A stretch of 64,000 bases of DNA from Bartonella florencae. GTDB taxonomy: Bacteria > Pseudomonadota > Alphaproteobacteria > Rhizobiales > Rhizobiaceae. The stretch lies in NCBI RefSeq assembly GCF_000312525.1, contig NZ_HE997451.1:33479-97478 (forward strand), in the 5' to 3' direction. The notes beneath the pieces were generated by a model. The model was given only the letters and a program-made list of their open reading frames with translations. It had not been told where the DNA came from and did no database searches. Positions 18,732-28,561 of the stretch are shown here, one piece after another (positions within the stretch are counted from its first letter, which is position 1; each line of letters opens with the position of its first letter). The translations under genes and the position numbers were made by a program.

Positions 18732-19874
18732 TTGGAACTTATGGATCATATGATTACAGTGGGTGGCTTACTTTTAAGAAGTTTGAGTATTTTTTTTGTC
18801 ATTATGATTATTATTTTTGTGCATGAAATGGGGCATTATCTTATTGGGCGTTGGTGCGGTATTAAGGCAGCTGTTTTTTCACTTGGATTTGGACCCAAAG
18901 TCGTAGAGTATAGAGATAAGCAGGGTACACAGTGGCGTTTATCACTTATTCCTTTAGGAGGTTATGTAAAATTTATTGGGGATGGAGAAGATGTATCATC
19001 ATTCCACTCTTCTCGAGATATTGAGGGTTCATTTGTTTGTGCGCATACTTGGAAAAAAGCAGTAACGGTGTTTGCAGGTCCTTTATTCAATATTCTTTTT
19101 ACTGTTATTATTTTAACATTTTTTTTCTTTATGTATGGTCGTGTAGCCATTGAACCGGTTGTTGGTTCTTTAGTAAAAGACTCACCCGCTTTTCAGGCAG
19201 GTTTGGTATTAGGTGATCGTTTTATTGAAATGGATGGTCGACGGATTGGAAGTTTTGACGATTTGATGAATTATGTAACTTTTCACGGTAAAGATCCTAT
19301 AGAATTTAAAATAGAACGTATGGGGCAGATATTTACCAAGGTGATTACACCAAAGGTGGTTGAGCGAGATGATGGGTTTGGCAATCGGATTCAAAGCGCT
19401 ATGATTGGTGTAGGTGCTCCTGTGGATCCAAACAATCGGGCGCGTTTAGATCCAGCTTATGTAAAACATATCCGCTACGATTTTATCAGGGCTATAGGAG
19501 AAGCATCAAAACGCACCACATTTATTGCTACCCAAACAGTTTTTTTTATTGGTCGTTTAATAGGAGGAAAAGAAGATCATTGTCGGCTAAGTGGCCCTTC
19601 TAAGACCGTTAAAATTGCTTGGAAAGTGAGTGAAACAGGTTTTATCTCTTTATTGAATTTTGCGGCTTTTCTTTCTATAGGGATTGGAGTGATTAACCTT
19701 TTTCCTTTGCTGCCACTTGATGGTGGTCATTTATTGTTTCATACTATTGAGATCGTAACGAGAAGACCAATATCTGCTAAAATTCGAGAAATTATTTTTC
19801 GCGTAGGTTTTTTAATTGTCCTTTTATTTATGATTTTTGCGTTCATTAATGATTATTTTTGTTGGTTTGGCTAA
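18732..19874 (+). CDS. rseP: RIP zinc metalloprotease RseP
   Basis: Inner-membrane site-2 protease that cleaves anti-sigma factors and signal-peptide remnants. With the TTG start at 18732 (GGGAGA 8 bases upstream) it has 380 residues. HEMGH (31-35) in the first membrane span holds the zinc ligands and catalytic Glu; NLFPLLPLDGGH near residue 325 supplies the third ligand Asp. One PDZ domain (GSLVKDSPAFQAGL, GDRFIEMDG) lies near residues 140-180. It follows cdsA by 15 bases. A dxr gene, which sits between cdsA and rseP in many bacteria, is absent; Brucella and Bartonella are known to use the DXR-like enzyme DRL encoded elsewhere. Confidence 0.95.
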   Translation: MELMDHMITVGGLLLRSLSIFFVIMIIIFVHEMGHYLIGRWCGIKAAVFSLGFGPKVVEYRDKQGTQWRLSLIPLGGYVKFIGDGEDVSSFHSSRDIEGSFVCAHTWKKAVTVFAGPLFNILFTVIILTFFFFMYGRVAIEPVVGSLVKDSPAFQAGLVLGDRFIEMDGRRIGSFDDLMNYVTFHGKDPIEFKIERMGQIFTKVITPKVVERDDGFGNRIQSAMIGVGAPVDPNNRARLDPAYVKHIRYDFIRAIGEASKRTTFIATQTVFFIGRLIGGKEDHCRLSGPSKTVKIAWKVSETGFISLLNFAAFLSIGIGVINLFPLLPLDGGHLLFHTIEIVTRRPISAKIREIIFRVGFLIVLLFMIFAFINDYFCWFG

Positions 19875-20080
19875 TTAAATTATGGAAAATATTTTATAAA
19901 TTGGGTAATAATAGAAAAATTAAATTGAATGTCGTTTACCATGTCCGCAAAATGTTGTGGCATTGTTTGCTATAATCAGTAATTAAGGGGTGAAAAGTCT
20001 CGCTGTGAAAAAAGAGTTGTTATGGCGGTTAGCTTTTTGAGACATCATGTCTAGAGAATAAGATAAGGTAAAAAAAGCCA

Positions 20081-22477
20081 ATGACTATAAATTCAAAGTT
20101 TTTAAGTGCAGCATCTGTGTTGGTGTTAAGTGTGGGGATGATTGCTCCTACAACGGCTTTTATGTCGATTGCAATGGTTGGGGAAGTGCAGGCATCTGTG
20201 GTGCGTTCTATTGAGGTTCGTGGAAACAAATTTGTAAGTGCTCAGGCAGTTCGAGATAATATGGGCATTAAAGCTGGACAGAGTTTTTCTAGTAACGATG
20301 TTGATGCTGCGGTAAAGCGTCTTTTTGGATTAGGCTTATTTTATGATGTAAAGATAAATCAGGTTAGCGATAGACTCGTTGTGTTTGTCAAAGAATATGA
20401 GATTGTTAATCAGGTGTTGTTTCAGGGAAACAAATCTCTTAAAGACCCTGATCTTAAGCGATTTATTTCTTTAAAACCGAATGAACCTTTCAGTTCTGCA
20501 AAGCTTTCAGCGGATATTAATACGATTCGTGAAGCTTATAAAACTGTTGGTCGTAATAATGTTGCTGTTACCGTCCAAACCATTAATCTGGGAAAAGGGC
20601 GGGTAAATGTGGTTTTTAATGTTGTTGAAGGACGAAAGACAAAGATTGGTGATATCATCTTTAAGGGGAATCATGCTTTTGGAAGCAGCCGTTTGCGTGA
20701 TGTGATTTCAACCAAATCTTCAGGAATTTTCTCGATGTTGTTGGGGGGGGATGTTTATAGTGAAGAACGTTTAGCTGTTGATGAAGAAGCTCTGCGTCGT
20801 TTTTACTATAATCGTGGTTATGCCGATTTTCGGGTTGTTTCCTCTAAAGCAATTTTTGATGTAGCGAGCAATACATACAAAATTTATTTTGTTCTTGATG
20901 AGGGGGTACGTTATAAAATTAGTGATATTCAGATTGAAAGTGATATTGATGGAATTGATATTCAATCTGTAAAGGGAATTCTTAAAACGCGTTCAGGTGA
21001 TATTTATAGTGCAGAGGACATTGAGCAGTCTGTTGCGATTATCAATAATAAGGCTGCTGATTCTGGATATGCTTTTGCTAAAGTTGAGCCACGGGGCAAT
21101 CGTAATTTTGCAAATCATACAATTTCGATTTTATATAACATTGAACAAGGTCCGCGTGCTTATATTCAGCGTATTGAAATACGGGGAAATGAAAAGACAC
21201 GTGATTATGTTATTCGTCGTGAGATTGATTTAAATGAAGGGGATGCTTACAATCAAACCCTCGTGCAGCGGGCAAAGCGTCGTCTAGAAAGCTTAGGTTT
21301 TTTCAAAGCTGTTAATATTTCCATGGTTCCTACAGATCAGTCTGATCAGATTACTTTAGTTATCGATGTGGTTGAAGCTCCAACCGGCGATCTTTCTTTG
21401 TCTGGAGGTTATACAACAGGTGGTACAAGTCCTGGTATGTCACTTGAAGTATCTGTTACAGAACGTAATCTTGGGGGGCGTGGTCAGTATGTTCGTTTGG
21501 GATTAGGTGCAGGGCAAGAAAAATCTCGGAATTATAATTTGTCGTTTGTTGATCCTTATTTCTTGGGATATCGCTTATCTGCTGGTGTTGATGTTTTTCG
21601 TAGTACCTATCGTGCTGATAAAGCATATGATGTACGACAAACTGGTGGCTCTCTTCGATTCTCGATACCAATTAATGATCAATTATCTGCTAATTTAGCT
21701 TATTCTTATGTTCAGGAAGAATACGATTTTGGTAAAGAATATGACTTAAACAAAGAAGCTGACATAAAGGAATTATATGGAAAATATTCTGGTGCAATTG
21801 TTCAGGCGGCAAAGCACAGTCCTTGGAAGCGCTCATCAATCAGTTATGGTTTTACCTATAATACTATTGACGATATGAAAAATCCACATGAAGGGTGGTA
21901 TGCACATGTTCTTCAAGAGTATGCGGGGCTTGGCGGGAGTGCGAAATTCTTGAAAACAACTGGTAAAGCGATGATGTATAAGACTTTATCTGAGCAGATG
22001 GATCTTGTTGGCTTGCTTTCTTTTGGCGGGGGATATATCCACAAAATTGGACGAGATGGTGTTCGTATCTTTGATATGTTTAAGATAAATTCTGATATGA
22101 TCCGAGGTTTCAAGTACAATGGAATAGGTCCGCGTCAGATTTCTAATAAAGGTGAAGTCTATTTCTTGGGAGGGACAACCTATATGAATGCAACTGCTGA
22201 AATACAGTTCCCTATCCCTGTTGTTCCTGAAGGATTAGGGTTGCGCGGTGCTTTATTTGCAGATGTTGCGACGCTTTATGGAAATAATTATCAACCTGTT
22301 TTTCAAGGTGAAGCGCCGGTTACACATACTAAAAGTGCTTGGCGTTCATCTGCAGGTGTAAGTTTGATGTGGGATTCGCCATTTGGTCCTTTGCGTTTTG
22401 ATTATGCTTGGCCAATAAAGAAGCAGGAAGGTGATCGTTTGCAGAAATTGAACTTTGGTATTTCTACGAAGTTCTAA
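20081..22477 (+). CDS. bamA: Outer membrane protein assembly factor BamA
   Basis: Central component of the BAM complex that folds beta-barrel proteins into the outer membrane. A signal peptide (about residues 1-38) is followed by five POTRA domains (about 40-430, first one VRSIEVRGNKFVSAQAVRDN) and the C-terminal Omp85 barrel ending GDRLQKLNFGISTKF with the terminal Phe beta-signal. The VRGFKYNGIGPR stretch near residue 685 is the conserved lid-loop VRGF motif. 798 residues fit alphaproteobacterial BamA. A G8 tract at 20743-20750 is in frame. The gene has its own 206-base upstream gap. Confidence 0.98.
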   Translation: MTINSKFLSAASVLVLSVGMIAPTTAFMSIAMVGEVQASVVRSIEVRGNKFVSAQAVRDNMGIKAGQSFSSNDVDAAVKRLFGLGLFYDVKINQVSDRLVVFVKEYEIVNQVLFQGNKSLKDPDLKRFISLKPNEPFSSAKLSADINTIREAYKTVGRNNVAVTVQTINLGKGRVNVVFNVVEGRKTKIGDIIFKGNHAFGSSRLRDVISTKSSGIFSMLLGGDVYSEERLAVDEEALRRFYYNRGYADFRVVSSKAIFDVASNTYKIYFVLDEGVRYKISDIQIESDIDGIDIQSVKGILKTRSGDIYSAEDIEQSVAIINNKAADSGYAFAKVEPRGNRNFANHTISILYNIEQGPRAYIQRIEIRGNEKTRDYVIRREIDLNEGDAYNQTLVQRAKRRLESLGFFKAVNISMVPTDQSDQITLVIDVVEAPTGDLSLSGGYTTGGTSPGMSLEVSVTERNLGGRGQYVRLGLGAGQEKSRNYNLSFVDPYFLGYRLSAGVDVFRSTYRADKAYDVRQTGGSLRFSIPINDQLSANLAYSYVQEEYDFGKEYDLNKEADIKELYGKYSGAIVQAAKHSPWKRSSISYGFTYNTIDDMKNPHEGWYAHVLQEYAGLGGSAKFLKTTGKAMMYKTLSEQMDLVGLLSFGGGYIHKIGRDGVRIFDMFKINSDMIRGFKYNGIGPRQISNKGEVYFLGGTTYMNATAEIQFPIPVVPEGLGLRGALFADVATLYGNNYQPVFQGEAPVTHTKSAWRSSAGVSLMWDSPFGPLRFDYAWPIKKQEGDRLQKLNFGISTKF

Positions 22478-22549
22478 TCTGAGTTTTCCGTAGAGGGAAA
22501 ATTGAACGGAAAATAGAAAATTGGTTAGGCTGGGAGAGAAAGTTTTTTG

Positions 22550-23596
22550 ATGGCGGATACATTTTTTTTTACGCCATCTCGGCGGTTAACAGTTGCGAAT
22601 GTTGCCCGGTTGACAGGAGCAAAGCTTCTTACTCCAGAGTTTTCTAACACAGTTATCAATACTCTTTCTTCACTTGAGAGAGCTGTGGAGGGGGCTCTTG
22701 TCTTTGTCGAGCATCGGAAGTTTTCTGATGCTCTCGTAGGGAGCTCTGCTGTAGCTGTTCTTTGTACGGATGAAATTGTTTTCAAAGTTCCTGAATCTAT
22801 GGCAATTTTGGTTACATCCACACCACAGCGTGATTTTGCTCAGATTGGGCGCATCCTATTTCCTGATTCTGTCAAGCAGGTACCGTGGTTTGGGCAGAGA
22901 GAAATTTCGCCTCATGCGTATATTCATCCAACTGCTAAATTTGGGCATGACGTATGTATCGAAGCAGGTGCTGTTGTTGGTCGAAATGTTGAGATTGGTG
23001 CAGGAACGCTTATTTCATCTACAGCTGTTATCGGTGAAAATTGTCGTATTGGGTGTGACTGCTATATTGGTCCAAAGGTAACAATTCAATATTCTTTAAT
23101 CGGCGACAGAGTTCAGCTTTACCCTGGTGTTTGTATTGGGCAAGATGGTTTTGGTTATGTTGGTGGTGTTTCCGGAATTGAAAAAGTTCCACAACTTGGT
23201 CGTGTTATCATTGAAGACGGTGTAGAAATTGGTTCAAACACTACAATTGATCGTGGAACGTTTGAAGATACCATTATTGGTGAGGGAAGTAAAATTGATA
23301 ATCTTGTTCAAATTGCGCACAATGTAAAAATTGGCCGTTATTGCCTTATTGCTGCTCAATGTGGAATTGCGGGAAGTACATCTATAGGTGATATGACTCT
23401 GCTTGGCGGAGGTGTCGGAGTATCGGATCATATCGTAATAGGCAAGTCTGTTCAGATTGTTGGTCGTAGTGGTGTTATGAATGACATTCCGGATGGTGAA
23501 AAATGGGGAGGGAGTCCAGCGCGACCAGTTAAGCAGTGGTTCCGAGAAGTAGCGGCGTTGCGTAATATTGGCAAAGTTAAAAAGGAGAAACGCTAA
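22550..23596 (+). CDS. lpxD: UDP-3-O-(3-hydroxyacyl)glucosamine N-acyltransferase
   Basis: Third step of lipid A synthesis: transfers a hydroxyacyl chain from ACP to the 2-amino group. 348 residues from ATG 22550 (GGGAGAGA upstream). The N-terminal uridine-binding domain (1-100) is followed by the left-handed beta-helix of hexapeptide repeats (about 105-300); the catalytic His is in the IAHNVKIG stretch near residue 260. It ends one base before fabZ, so it is probably cotranscribed with it. Confidence 0.97.
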   Translation: MADTFFFTPSRRLTVANVARLTGAKLLTPEFSNTVINTLSSLERAVEGALVFVEHRKFSDALVGSSAVAVLCTDEIVFKVPESMAILVTSTPQRDFAQIGRILFPDSVKQVPWFGQREISPHAYIHPTAKFGHDVCIEAGAVVGRNVEIGAGTLISSTAVIGENCRIGCDCYIGPKVTIQYSLIGDRVQLYPGVCIGQDGFGYVGGVSGIEKVPQLGRVIIEDGVEIGSNTTIDRGTFEDTIIGEGSKIDNLVQIAHNVKIGRYCLIAAQCGIAGSTSIGDMTLLGGGVGVSDHIVIGKSVQIVGRSGVMNDIPDGEKWGGSPARPVKQWFREVAALRNIGKVKKEKR

Positions 23597-23597
23597 T

Positions 23598-24065
23598 ATG
23601 GTCAACACCGAAGAAATTAAAAATTTAGAAGTTGTAGATATTGAAAAATTATTTTCGATCTTACCGCATCGTTATCCATTTTTGTTGATTGATCGCATCA
23701 TTGACATTAATGGTGAGAAAGAAGCTATCGGTATTAAAAATATAACCATTAACGAGCCACATTTTACTGGGCATTTTCCTGCAAGGCCAGTTATGCCTGG
23801 AGTATTGATTTTAGAGGCTATGGCACAAACAGCGGGTGCAATTGCACTCTTGGCATTAGGGAATAAGCAAACAAATTTGGTTTATCTTATGACTGTTGAT
23901 AATGCGAAATTTCGTAAGCCCGTTGTACCTGGTGATCAGTTAAGGATTCATGTTCAACTTTTAAAAAAGAGGGCAGGCATCAGGCGTTTTTCGTGTGTTG
24001 CAAAAGTAGAAGATGTCCGTGTGGCTGAAGCAGAAATTGCTGCGATGATTATTGAAGAAGAGTAA
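23598..24065 (+). CDS. fabZ: 3-hydroxyacyl-ACP dehydratase FabZ
   Basis: Dehydrates 3-hydroxyacyl-ACP in fatty acid elongation and competes with LpxA/LpxD for the same hydroxyacyl-ACP pool, which explains its conserved place between them. The ATG at 23598 with AAAGGAGAAA upstream gives 155 residues. The hot-dog core shows [13 protein letters not shown] (about 22-34), the catalytic His in HFTGHFP near residue 58 and Glu in [10 protein letters not shown] near residue 72. Confidence 0.98.
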   Translation: MVNTEEIKNLEVVDIEKLFSILPHRYPFLLIDRIIDINGEKEAIGIKNITINEPHFTGHFPARPVMPGVLILEAMAQTAGAIALLALGNKQTNLVYLMTVDNAKFRKPVVPGDQLRIHVQLLKKRAGIRRFSCVAKVEDVRVAEAEIAAMIIEEE

Positions 24066-24088
24066 ACGATATTAATGGGAATTTTAAA

Positions 24089-24913
24089 ATGTCCGGTACG
24101 AAAATCCATCCGACTGCTCTTGTAGAGAAGGGGGCGCAGCTTGGTGAGAATGTACAAATTGGGCCGTTTTGTCATATTAGTTCAGAGGCCGTTATTGGCG
24201 ATGGATGTAATTTGATGAGTCATGTTGTAATAATGGGAGACACAACATTAGGGGCTAATAGTAAAGTTTTTTCACATGCAGTTTTGGGGGCAGAGCCGCA
24301 AAATAGTAAACATAAGGGGGGGCATACAACGCTTTCTGTTGGAAAAAATTGTATCATTCGTGAAGGCGTAACAATGCATAGAGGCTCTGATTCGAGTGCA
24401 GGAATGACAATTGTTGGAGACAATTGCCAATTTTTTTGTTATGCGCACATTGCTCATGATTGCCATGTAGGCAATAACGTGACATTTGCTAATAATGCAA
24501 TGATCGCAGGTCATGTTACTGTTGGAGATTATGTTATTATTGGTGGAGGTGGTGCTGTTCACCAATTTGTTCGCATTGGGCATCATGCATTTATTGGCGG
24601 TGTATCTGCATTGGTTGGTGATCTCATTCCCTATGGAACAGCTGTTGGTGTGCAAGCAAAACTTGCAGGATTAAATATTATTGGTATGAAACGTGCAGGT
24701 CTTGAGCGTAAAGATATTCATGCATTACGCCATGCTGTTACTATGCTTTTTGATCACAGTAAGCCGTTTAAAGAACGTGTTAGTGATGTTGCTTCTTTCT
24801 ATTCTACTTCTCAGTCAGTTATTGATGTTGTTAATTTTGTTAAAGAAAAAGGAAAACGTTTTTATTGTACTCCAAAATTTGAAAGTGATAGAACAAAAGA
24901 TCATGAGGATTAA
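24089..24913 (+). CDS. lpxA: UDP-N-acetylglucosamine acyltransferase
   Basis: First step of lipid A synthesis: acylates UDP-GlcNAc at the 3-hydroxyl. The 274 residues begin with hexapeptide repeats (IHPTALVEKGAQLGENVQIG) forming a left-handed beta-helix, and the catalytic His lies in the CYAHIAHDCHVG region near residue 130. The C-terminal helical domain starts with GLNIIGMKRAGLERKDI near residue 195. It lies 23 bases after fabZ and 3 bases before lpxI. Confidence 0.98.
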   Translation: MSGTKIHPTALVEKGAQLGENVQIGPFCHISSEAVIGDGCNLMSHVVIMGDTTLGANSKVFSHAVLGAEPQNSKHKGGHTTLSVGKNCIIREGVTMHRGSDSSAGMTIVGDNCQFFCYAHIAHDCHVGNNVTFANNAMIAGHVTVGDYVIIGGGGAVHQFVRIGHHAFIGGVSALVGDLIPYGTAVGVQAKLAGLNIIGMKRAGLERKDIHALRHAVTMLFDHSKPFKERVSDVASFYSTSQSVIDVVNFVKEKGKRFYCTPKFESDRTKDHED

Positions 24914-24916
24914 AAA

Positions 24917-25789
24917 ATGCCTGTCTTTTGTGCTAGAAGTTTTCTTTCCAGCCGTACTGCTATTATAGCAGGAAATGGTATTCTACCGATTACTATTGCG
25001 CAGGAATTGGAGAAACGTGGACAGAGTCCTTTTATTGTACTTTTGCGTGATGATGCGGACCCTGTGCTTTGTCGTTATGAGCATTGCACGTTATCAATTG
25101 TAGAATTAACGCGACTTGTTAAAATTTTAAAGGCAGTTGGAGTTTGTAATATTGTGTTAGCAGGTGGCGTGAAAAGGCGGCCACTTCTCACACAATTTCG
25201 ACTTGATTGGACGACATTTTTAGCTCTTCCTAAGTTAATCGCTGCATTGAGAGCTGGAGATGATGCATTATTAAAAGCTTTTATACGACTGATTGAATCA
25301 TATGGTTTTAGAGTGATTGGTGCTCATGAGATAATACCAGATCTTTTGGCACCATTAGAATTTGATTTAACATTACGACGCGCTACTCGAAAAGAGAAAA
25401 AAGATATTGTTTTAGCAGTAAAAGCAGCAAAGCTTTTAGGCCAATTGGATATTGGGCAAGCAGCAGTTGCGGTTAATGGAAGGGTGGTTGCTCTCGAGGG
25501 AGCAGAGGGAACTGATAATATGCTGTGGCGGGTTTGTGAAATGCGAGAAAGAAAGCAAATTCCACCTAAAGGTGGTATTTTGGTTAAATGTGCGAAACCA
25601 CAACAGGATCATCGCGTTGATTTACCATCAATTGGACCTGTAACAGTAATGAATATTGCAAAAAGTGGATTATCTGGTATTGCGGTGGAGGCAAATAAAA
25701 GTCTTATATTATCGGTGAAAACAACAATAGAAAAAGCTAATCAATATTCCTTATTTATAGAAACATTTGAGGATTTTGATCATGCATAA
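24917..25789 (+). CDS. lpxI: UDP-2,3-diacylglucosamine pyrophosphatase LpxI
   Basis: Cleaves UDP-2,3-diacylglucosamine to lipid X and UMP; alphaproteobacteria use LpxI (DUF1009) in place of LpxH. 290 residues. The N-terminal domain has AIIAGNGILPITIAQEL (about 14-30) and AGGVKRRP near residue 82; the C-terminal domain has VALEGAEGTDNMLWR near residue 195 and GILVKCAKPQQDHRVDLPSIG near residue 218, the expected catalytic region with its Asp. Placement between lpxA and lpxB supports the call. Its last 8 bases overlap lpxB. Confidence 0.95.
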   Translation: MPVFCARSFLSSRTAIIAGNGILPITIAQELEKRGQSPFIVLLRDDADPVLCRYEHCTLSIVELTRLVKILKAVGVCNIVLAGGVKRRPLLTQFRLDWTTFLALPKLIAALRAGDDALLKAFIRLIESYGFRVIGAHEIIPDLLAPLEFDLTLRRATRKEKKDIVLAVKAAKLLGQLDIGQAAVAVNGRVVALEGAEGTDNMLWRVCEMRERKQIPPKGGILVKCAKPQQDHRVDLPSIGPVTVMNIAKSGLSGIAVEANKSLILSVKTTIEKANQYSLFIETFEDFDHA

Positions 25790-26972
25790 TTCTTTTTTAA
25801 AAATTGCTATTGTTGCAGGTGAAGAATCTGGTGATTTTCTTGGAGCAGATTTGATTTCTTGTTTAGCACAACAGACAGGATGTAATATTCACTTGATTGG
25901 TGTTGGCGGAAGACATTTAGAAGCATTAGGTTTAAAAAGCTTTTTTGATTCTCGTGATATTGCTTTAATTGGTTTGAAGGAAGTTTTAAAAAAACTACCA
26001 TCATTGCTGAAGCATATACGTAATTTGTCCAAGTTTATCGCACAAGAAAAACCCGATTGTTTAATTCTTATTGACAGTCCTGATTTTACCCATCGTGTTG
26101 CAAAAAAGGTGCGTATTCTAGCACCTTCTATTCCTATCATTAAATATGTTGCACCAACCGTTTGGGCGTGGCGCCCAGAGCGCGCTAGTGCTATGCGCAA
26201 GTTTATTGATCATGTTTTAGCGGTTTTCCCTTTTGAAGAAAAGATTATGCAGGATTTGAGAGGTCCTGCCACTACCTATGTTGGGCATTCTCTTTTGTCA
26301 CATCCTCCGCTTTTGGCGATTCAAGCGGAAAAAAAACGCCAAGCAGAAAAAAAACATTTGTCTGGTAAACAAAGATCATCGCCTACATTAGTTCTTTTGC
26401 CGGGATCACGCCATTCAGAGCTCCGCTCTTTAATGCCGCTTTTTCGAGAAGCAGTAGAAATTCTTACACAACGCGTTCCTCATTTACATATTATTTTACC
26501 AACCTTACCACGTTTGGTCGATGAAATTCATAATTTATTACAGAGCTGGACAAGCAAAGTAGAAGTTGTTGTGGGGGAAGATGCAAAATGGCGTGCTTTT
26601 GCACAAGCAGATGTTGCACTTGCTGCACATGGAACGGTTTCATTGGAATTATCATTAGCAAAAATTCCCATGGTTCTTTGCTATAAACTTGATTTTTTCT
26701 CTAAGTTATTCATTTTTCGCAAAATGATGTTATGGAGTGCTGCTCTTCCAAATATTATTTCTGATATGCCTATTATGCCAGAATATATGAATGAATTCAT
26801 ACGTCCTAGTATGTTAGCAAGGCAGGTAGAGCAACTGTTATATAATCCTTTGTTACGACAAGCACAGCTTGATTCTTTTGAAGTGGTGGAAGAGAAAATG
26901 AAAACGGAAGTTCCATCAGGGATTATTTGTGCTCAAACGGTTATCAGCCTTCTTGAAAAACAAGACATTTAG
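25782..26972 (+). CDS. lpxB: Lipid-A-disaccharide synthase
   Basis: Glycosyltransferase (GT19) that joins lipid X to UDP-diacylglucosamine. The ATG at 25782 overlaps the end of lpxI by 8 bases and has GAGG upstream, pointing to coupled translation; 396 residues. The N-terminal AGEESGDFLGADL, the APTVWAWRPERA stretch near 125 and VLLPGSRHSELRSLMP near 203 are diagnostic. A Lys-rich insertion (EKKRQAEKKH) near residue 185 looks lineage-specific. Last gene of the lipid A cluster. Confidence 0.97.
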   Translation: MHNSFLKIAIVAGEESGDFLGADLISCLAQQTGCNIHLIGVGGRHLEALGLKSFFDSRDIALIGLKEVLKKLPSLLKHIRNLSKFIAQEKPDCLILIDSPDFTHRVAKKVRILAPSIPIIKYVAPTVWAWRPERASAMRKFIDHVLAVFPFEEKIMQDLRGPATTYVGHSLLSHPPLLAIQAEKKRQAEKKHLSGKQRSSPTLVLLPGSRHSELRSLMPLFREAVEILTQRVPHLHIILPTLPRLVDEIHNLLQSWTSKVEVVVGEDAKWRAFAQADVALAAHGTVSLELSLAKIPMVLCYKLDFFSKLFIFRKMMLWSAALPNIISDMPIMPEYMNEFIRPSMLARQVEQLLYNPLLRQAQLDSFEVVEEKMKTEVPSGIICAQTVISLLEKQDI

Positions 26973-27000
26973 AATTGTAAAGACAAAACAATATTGGTGA

Positions 27001-27792
27001 TTAATGTTTAATTTTAGCAAGAAACTCACGGGCGCGCTGACTTTTAGGATTAGTAAAAAATGTGTTAGAAGCTGTATCTTCAATAATCTTTCCGTTTTCT
27101 AGGAAGAGGATTCTTTCCGAGACTTCACGCGCAAAACCCATTTCATGGGTTACACAGAGCATTGTTATCCCTGTGTCTGCCAATTTAACCATAACTTCCA
27201 AAACTTCTCCAACACTTTCTGGATCAAGAGCAGATGTTGGTTCATCAAAAAGCATCACTTCAGGTTCCATACAAAGTGCACGGGCAATCGCGACACGTTG
27301 CTGTTGGCCTCCAGAAAGCTGTAAAGGATATTTATTACAGTGTTTTTCAATACCAACATTTGTTAGATAACGCATTGCCCGTTCTTGTGCTTGTTGTTTA
27401 GAAAGTCTTTGAACAGTCATGGGCGCTAAAATACAATTTTGCATAACACTGATATGGGGAAATAAATTAAAGTTCTGAAAAACCATTCCTATTTTACGGA
27501 GAACATTTTTTTGCTGGTATGGAGGAGCAGCATGAATATCAATATTATGGATGCAAATCGAGCCTTCTTGTGCTTTTTCTAATTGATTAATACAACGAAT
27601 TAAAGTCGATTTTCCTGATCCAGAAGGACCACAGATAACGATTCGTTCCCCAGTTTTAACGTCAAAATTAATATTGTAAAGTACTTGAAAATCTCCATAC
27701 CATTTATTTAAATTTCGAATGGAAATTACAGAGTTTTGTTCAGGATGGGCAGATTTATTATTTTTCAAATTCATCTTGTTGTATTCTTTCAT
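27001..27792 (-). CDS. Polar amino acid ABC transporter ATP-binding protein
   Basis: Cytoplasmic ATPase subunit of a PAAT-family importer (GlnQ/HisP type). 263 residues with Walker A GPSGSGKST near 55-63, the Q-loop in GMVFQNFNLFPH near 102, signature LSGGQQQRVAIARAL near 159 and Walker B VMLFDEPTSALDP near 180. Because start ATGs at residues 1 and 7 both lack a clear ribosome-binding site, the exact start is uncertain. It is the last gene of a minus-strand operon of two binding proteins, two permeases and this ATPase. Confidence 0.95.
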   Translation of the reverse strand: MKEYNKMNLKNNKSAHPEQNSVISIRNLNKWYGDFQVLYNINFDVKTGERIVICGPSGSGKSTLIRCINQLEKAQEGSICIHNIDIHAAPPYQQKNVLRKIGMVFQNFNLFPHISVMQNCILAPMTVQRLSKQQAQERAMRYLTNVGIEKHCNKYPLQLSGGQQQRVAIARALCMEPEVMLFDEPTSALDPESVGEVLEVMVKLADTGITMLCVTHEMGFAREVSERILFLENGKIIEDTASNTFFTNPKSQRAREFLAKIKH

Positions 27793-27853
27793 TGATAAAT
27801 AAACTTATTAATTTAACATTTTGATTTAATAAAGATTTTTATGACTGTTTTAT

Positions 27854-28561
27854 TTATCGCAAATATCGGGTTAGACGATATTCGATAAGAACAATAAAGC
27901 GGTGAATGAATTCAACGGTCAAAAGATAGATAAGAGCAGCCCAAATGTAAACTTGAAAATCGAATGTACGCGAATAGGTTAGTTTGGCAACACCCATTAA
28001 ATCATAAATAGTGACGAGTGAGGCAATAGCACTCGACTTAATCATTAAAATCAACTCATTACCCAAGGGACGTAATGCTAAAACCATTGCTTGCGGCAGA
28101 ATAATTCTAAAAAATGTGACAGAATTACTTAACCCTAGAGCTTTTGATGCTTCACGTTGTCCGGTTGTTACGGATAGAAAACTGCCTTTAAAGATTTCGG
28201 ATTGGTAGGCAGCAGAATTGAGTGCGAAAATGAAAAGGCAACAATACCATGCGTTCTGAAAAAACCACCATAGACCAATCTGTTGCCAGAAATTGTTCAT
28301 TGAACCGAGTCCGTAGTAGAAAAGAAAAAGTTGGGCAAGTAAAGGAGAACCGCGGAAAAAATAGACATAAGCATGTGCAATATATCGTAAAAACTTATTC
28401 TTTGACAAACGCGCAAAAGCGATGAGCATACCAAGAACAAAACCGACAGAGCAAGCAATCAAAACAAGCTCAACAGTAACAATAAAGCCCTCAACAAATT
28501 TAGGTCCGTAACGGTTTAAAAGAGCAGGATTAAAAAGGAAATGAAGCCACTCAGGAATCAT
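27854..28561 (-). CDS. Polar amino acid ABC transporter permease (second)
   Basis: Integral membrane subunit of the importer, 235 residues with about five spans, beginning with the HisM/GlnP-type FVEGFIVTVELVLIACSVGFVLG. The EAA loop SKALGLSNSVTFFRIILPQAM near residues 138-160 contacts the ATPase. Its start overlaps the stop of the upstream permease by 4 bases (ATGA type), so the two are translationally coupled and should form a heterodimeric channel. Confidence 0.94.
   Translation of the reverse strand: MIPEWLHFLFNPALLNRYGPKFVEGFIVTVELVLIACSVGFVLGMLIAFARLSKNKFLRYIAHAYVYFFRGSPLLAQLFLFYYGLGSMNNFWQQIGLWWFFQNAWYCCLFIFALNSAAYQSEIFKGSFLSVTTGQREASKALGLSNSVTFFRIILPQAMVLALRPLGNELILMIKSSAIASLVTIYDLMGVAKLTYSRTFDFQVYIWAALIYLLTVEFIHRFIVLIEYRLTRYLR

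Noticed and set aside
18700..18740. Absence of dxr between cdsA and rseP
   Set aside because: Brucella and Bartonella are known to use the DXR-like enzyme DRL instead of DXR, so the absence is expected.
20743..20750. G8 tract in bamA as a phase-variation site
   Set aside because: The tract is in frame and BamA is essential, so switching off is not plausible; kept only as a note in the gene entry.
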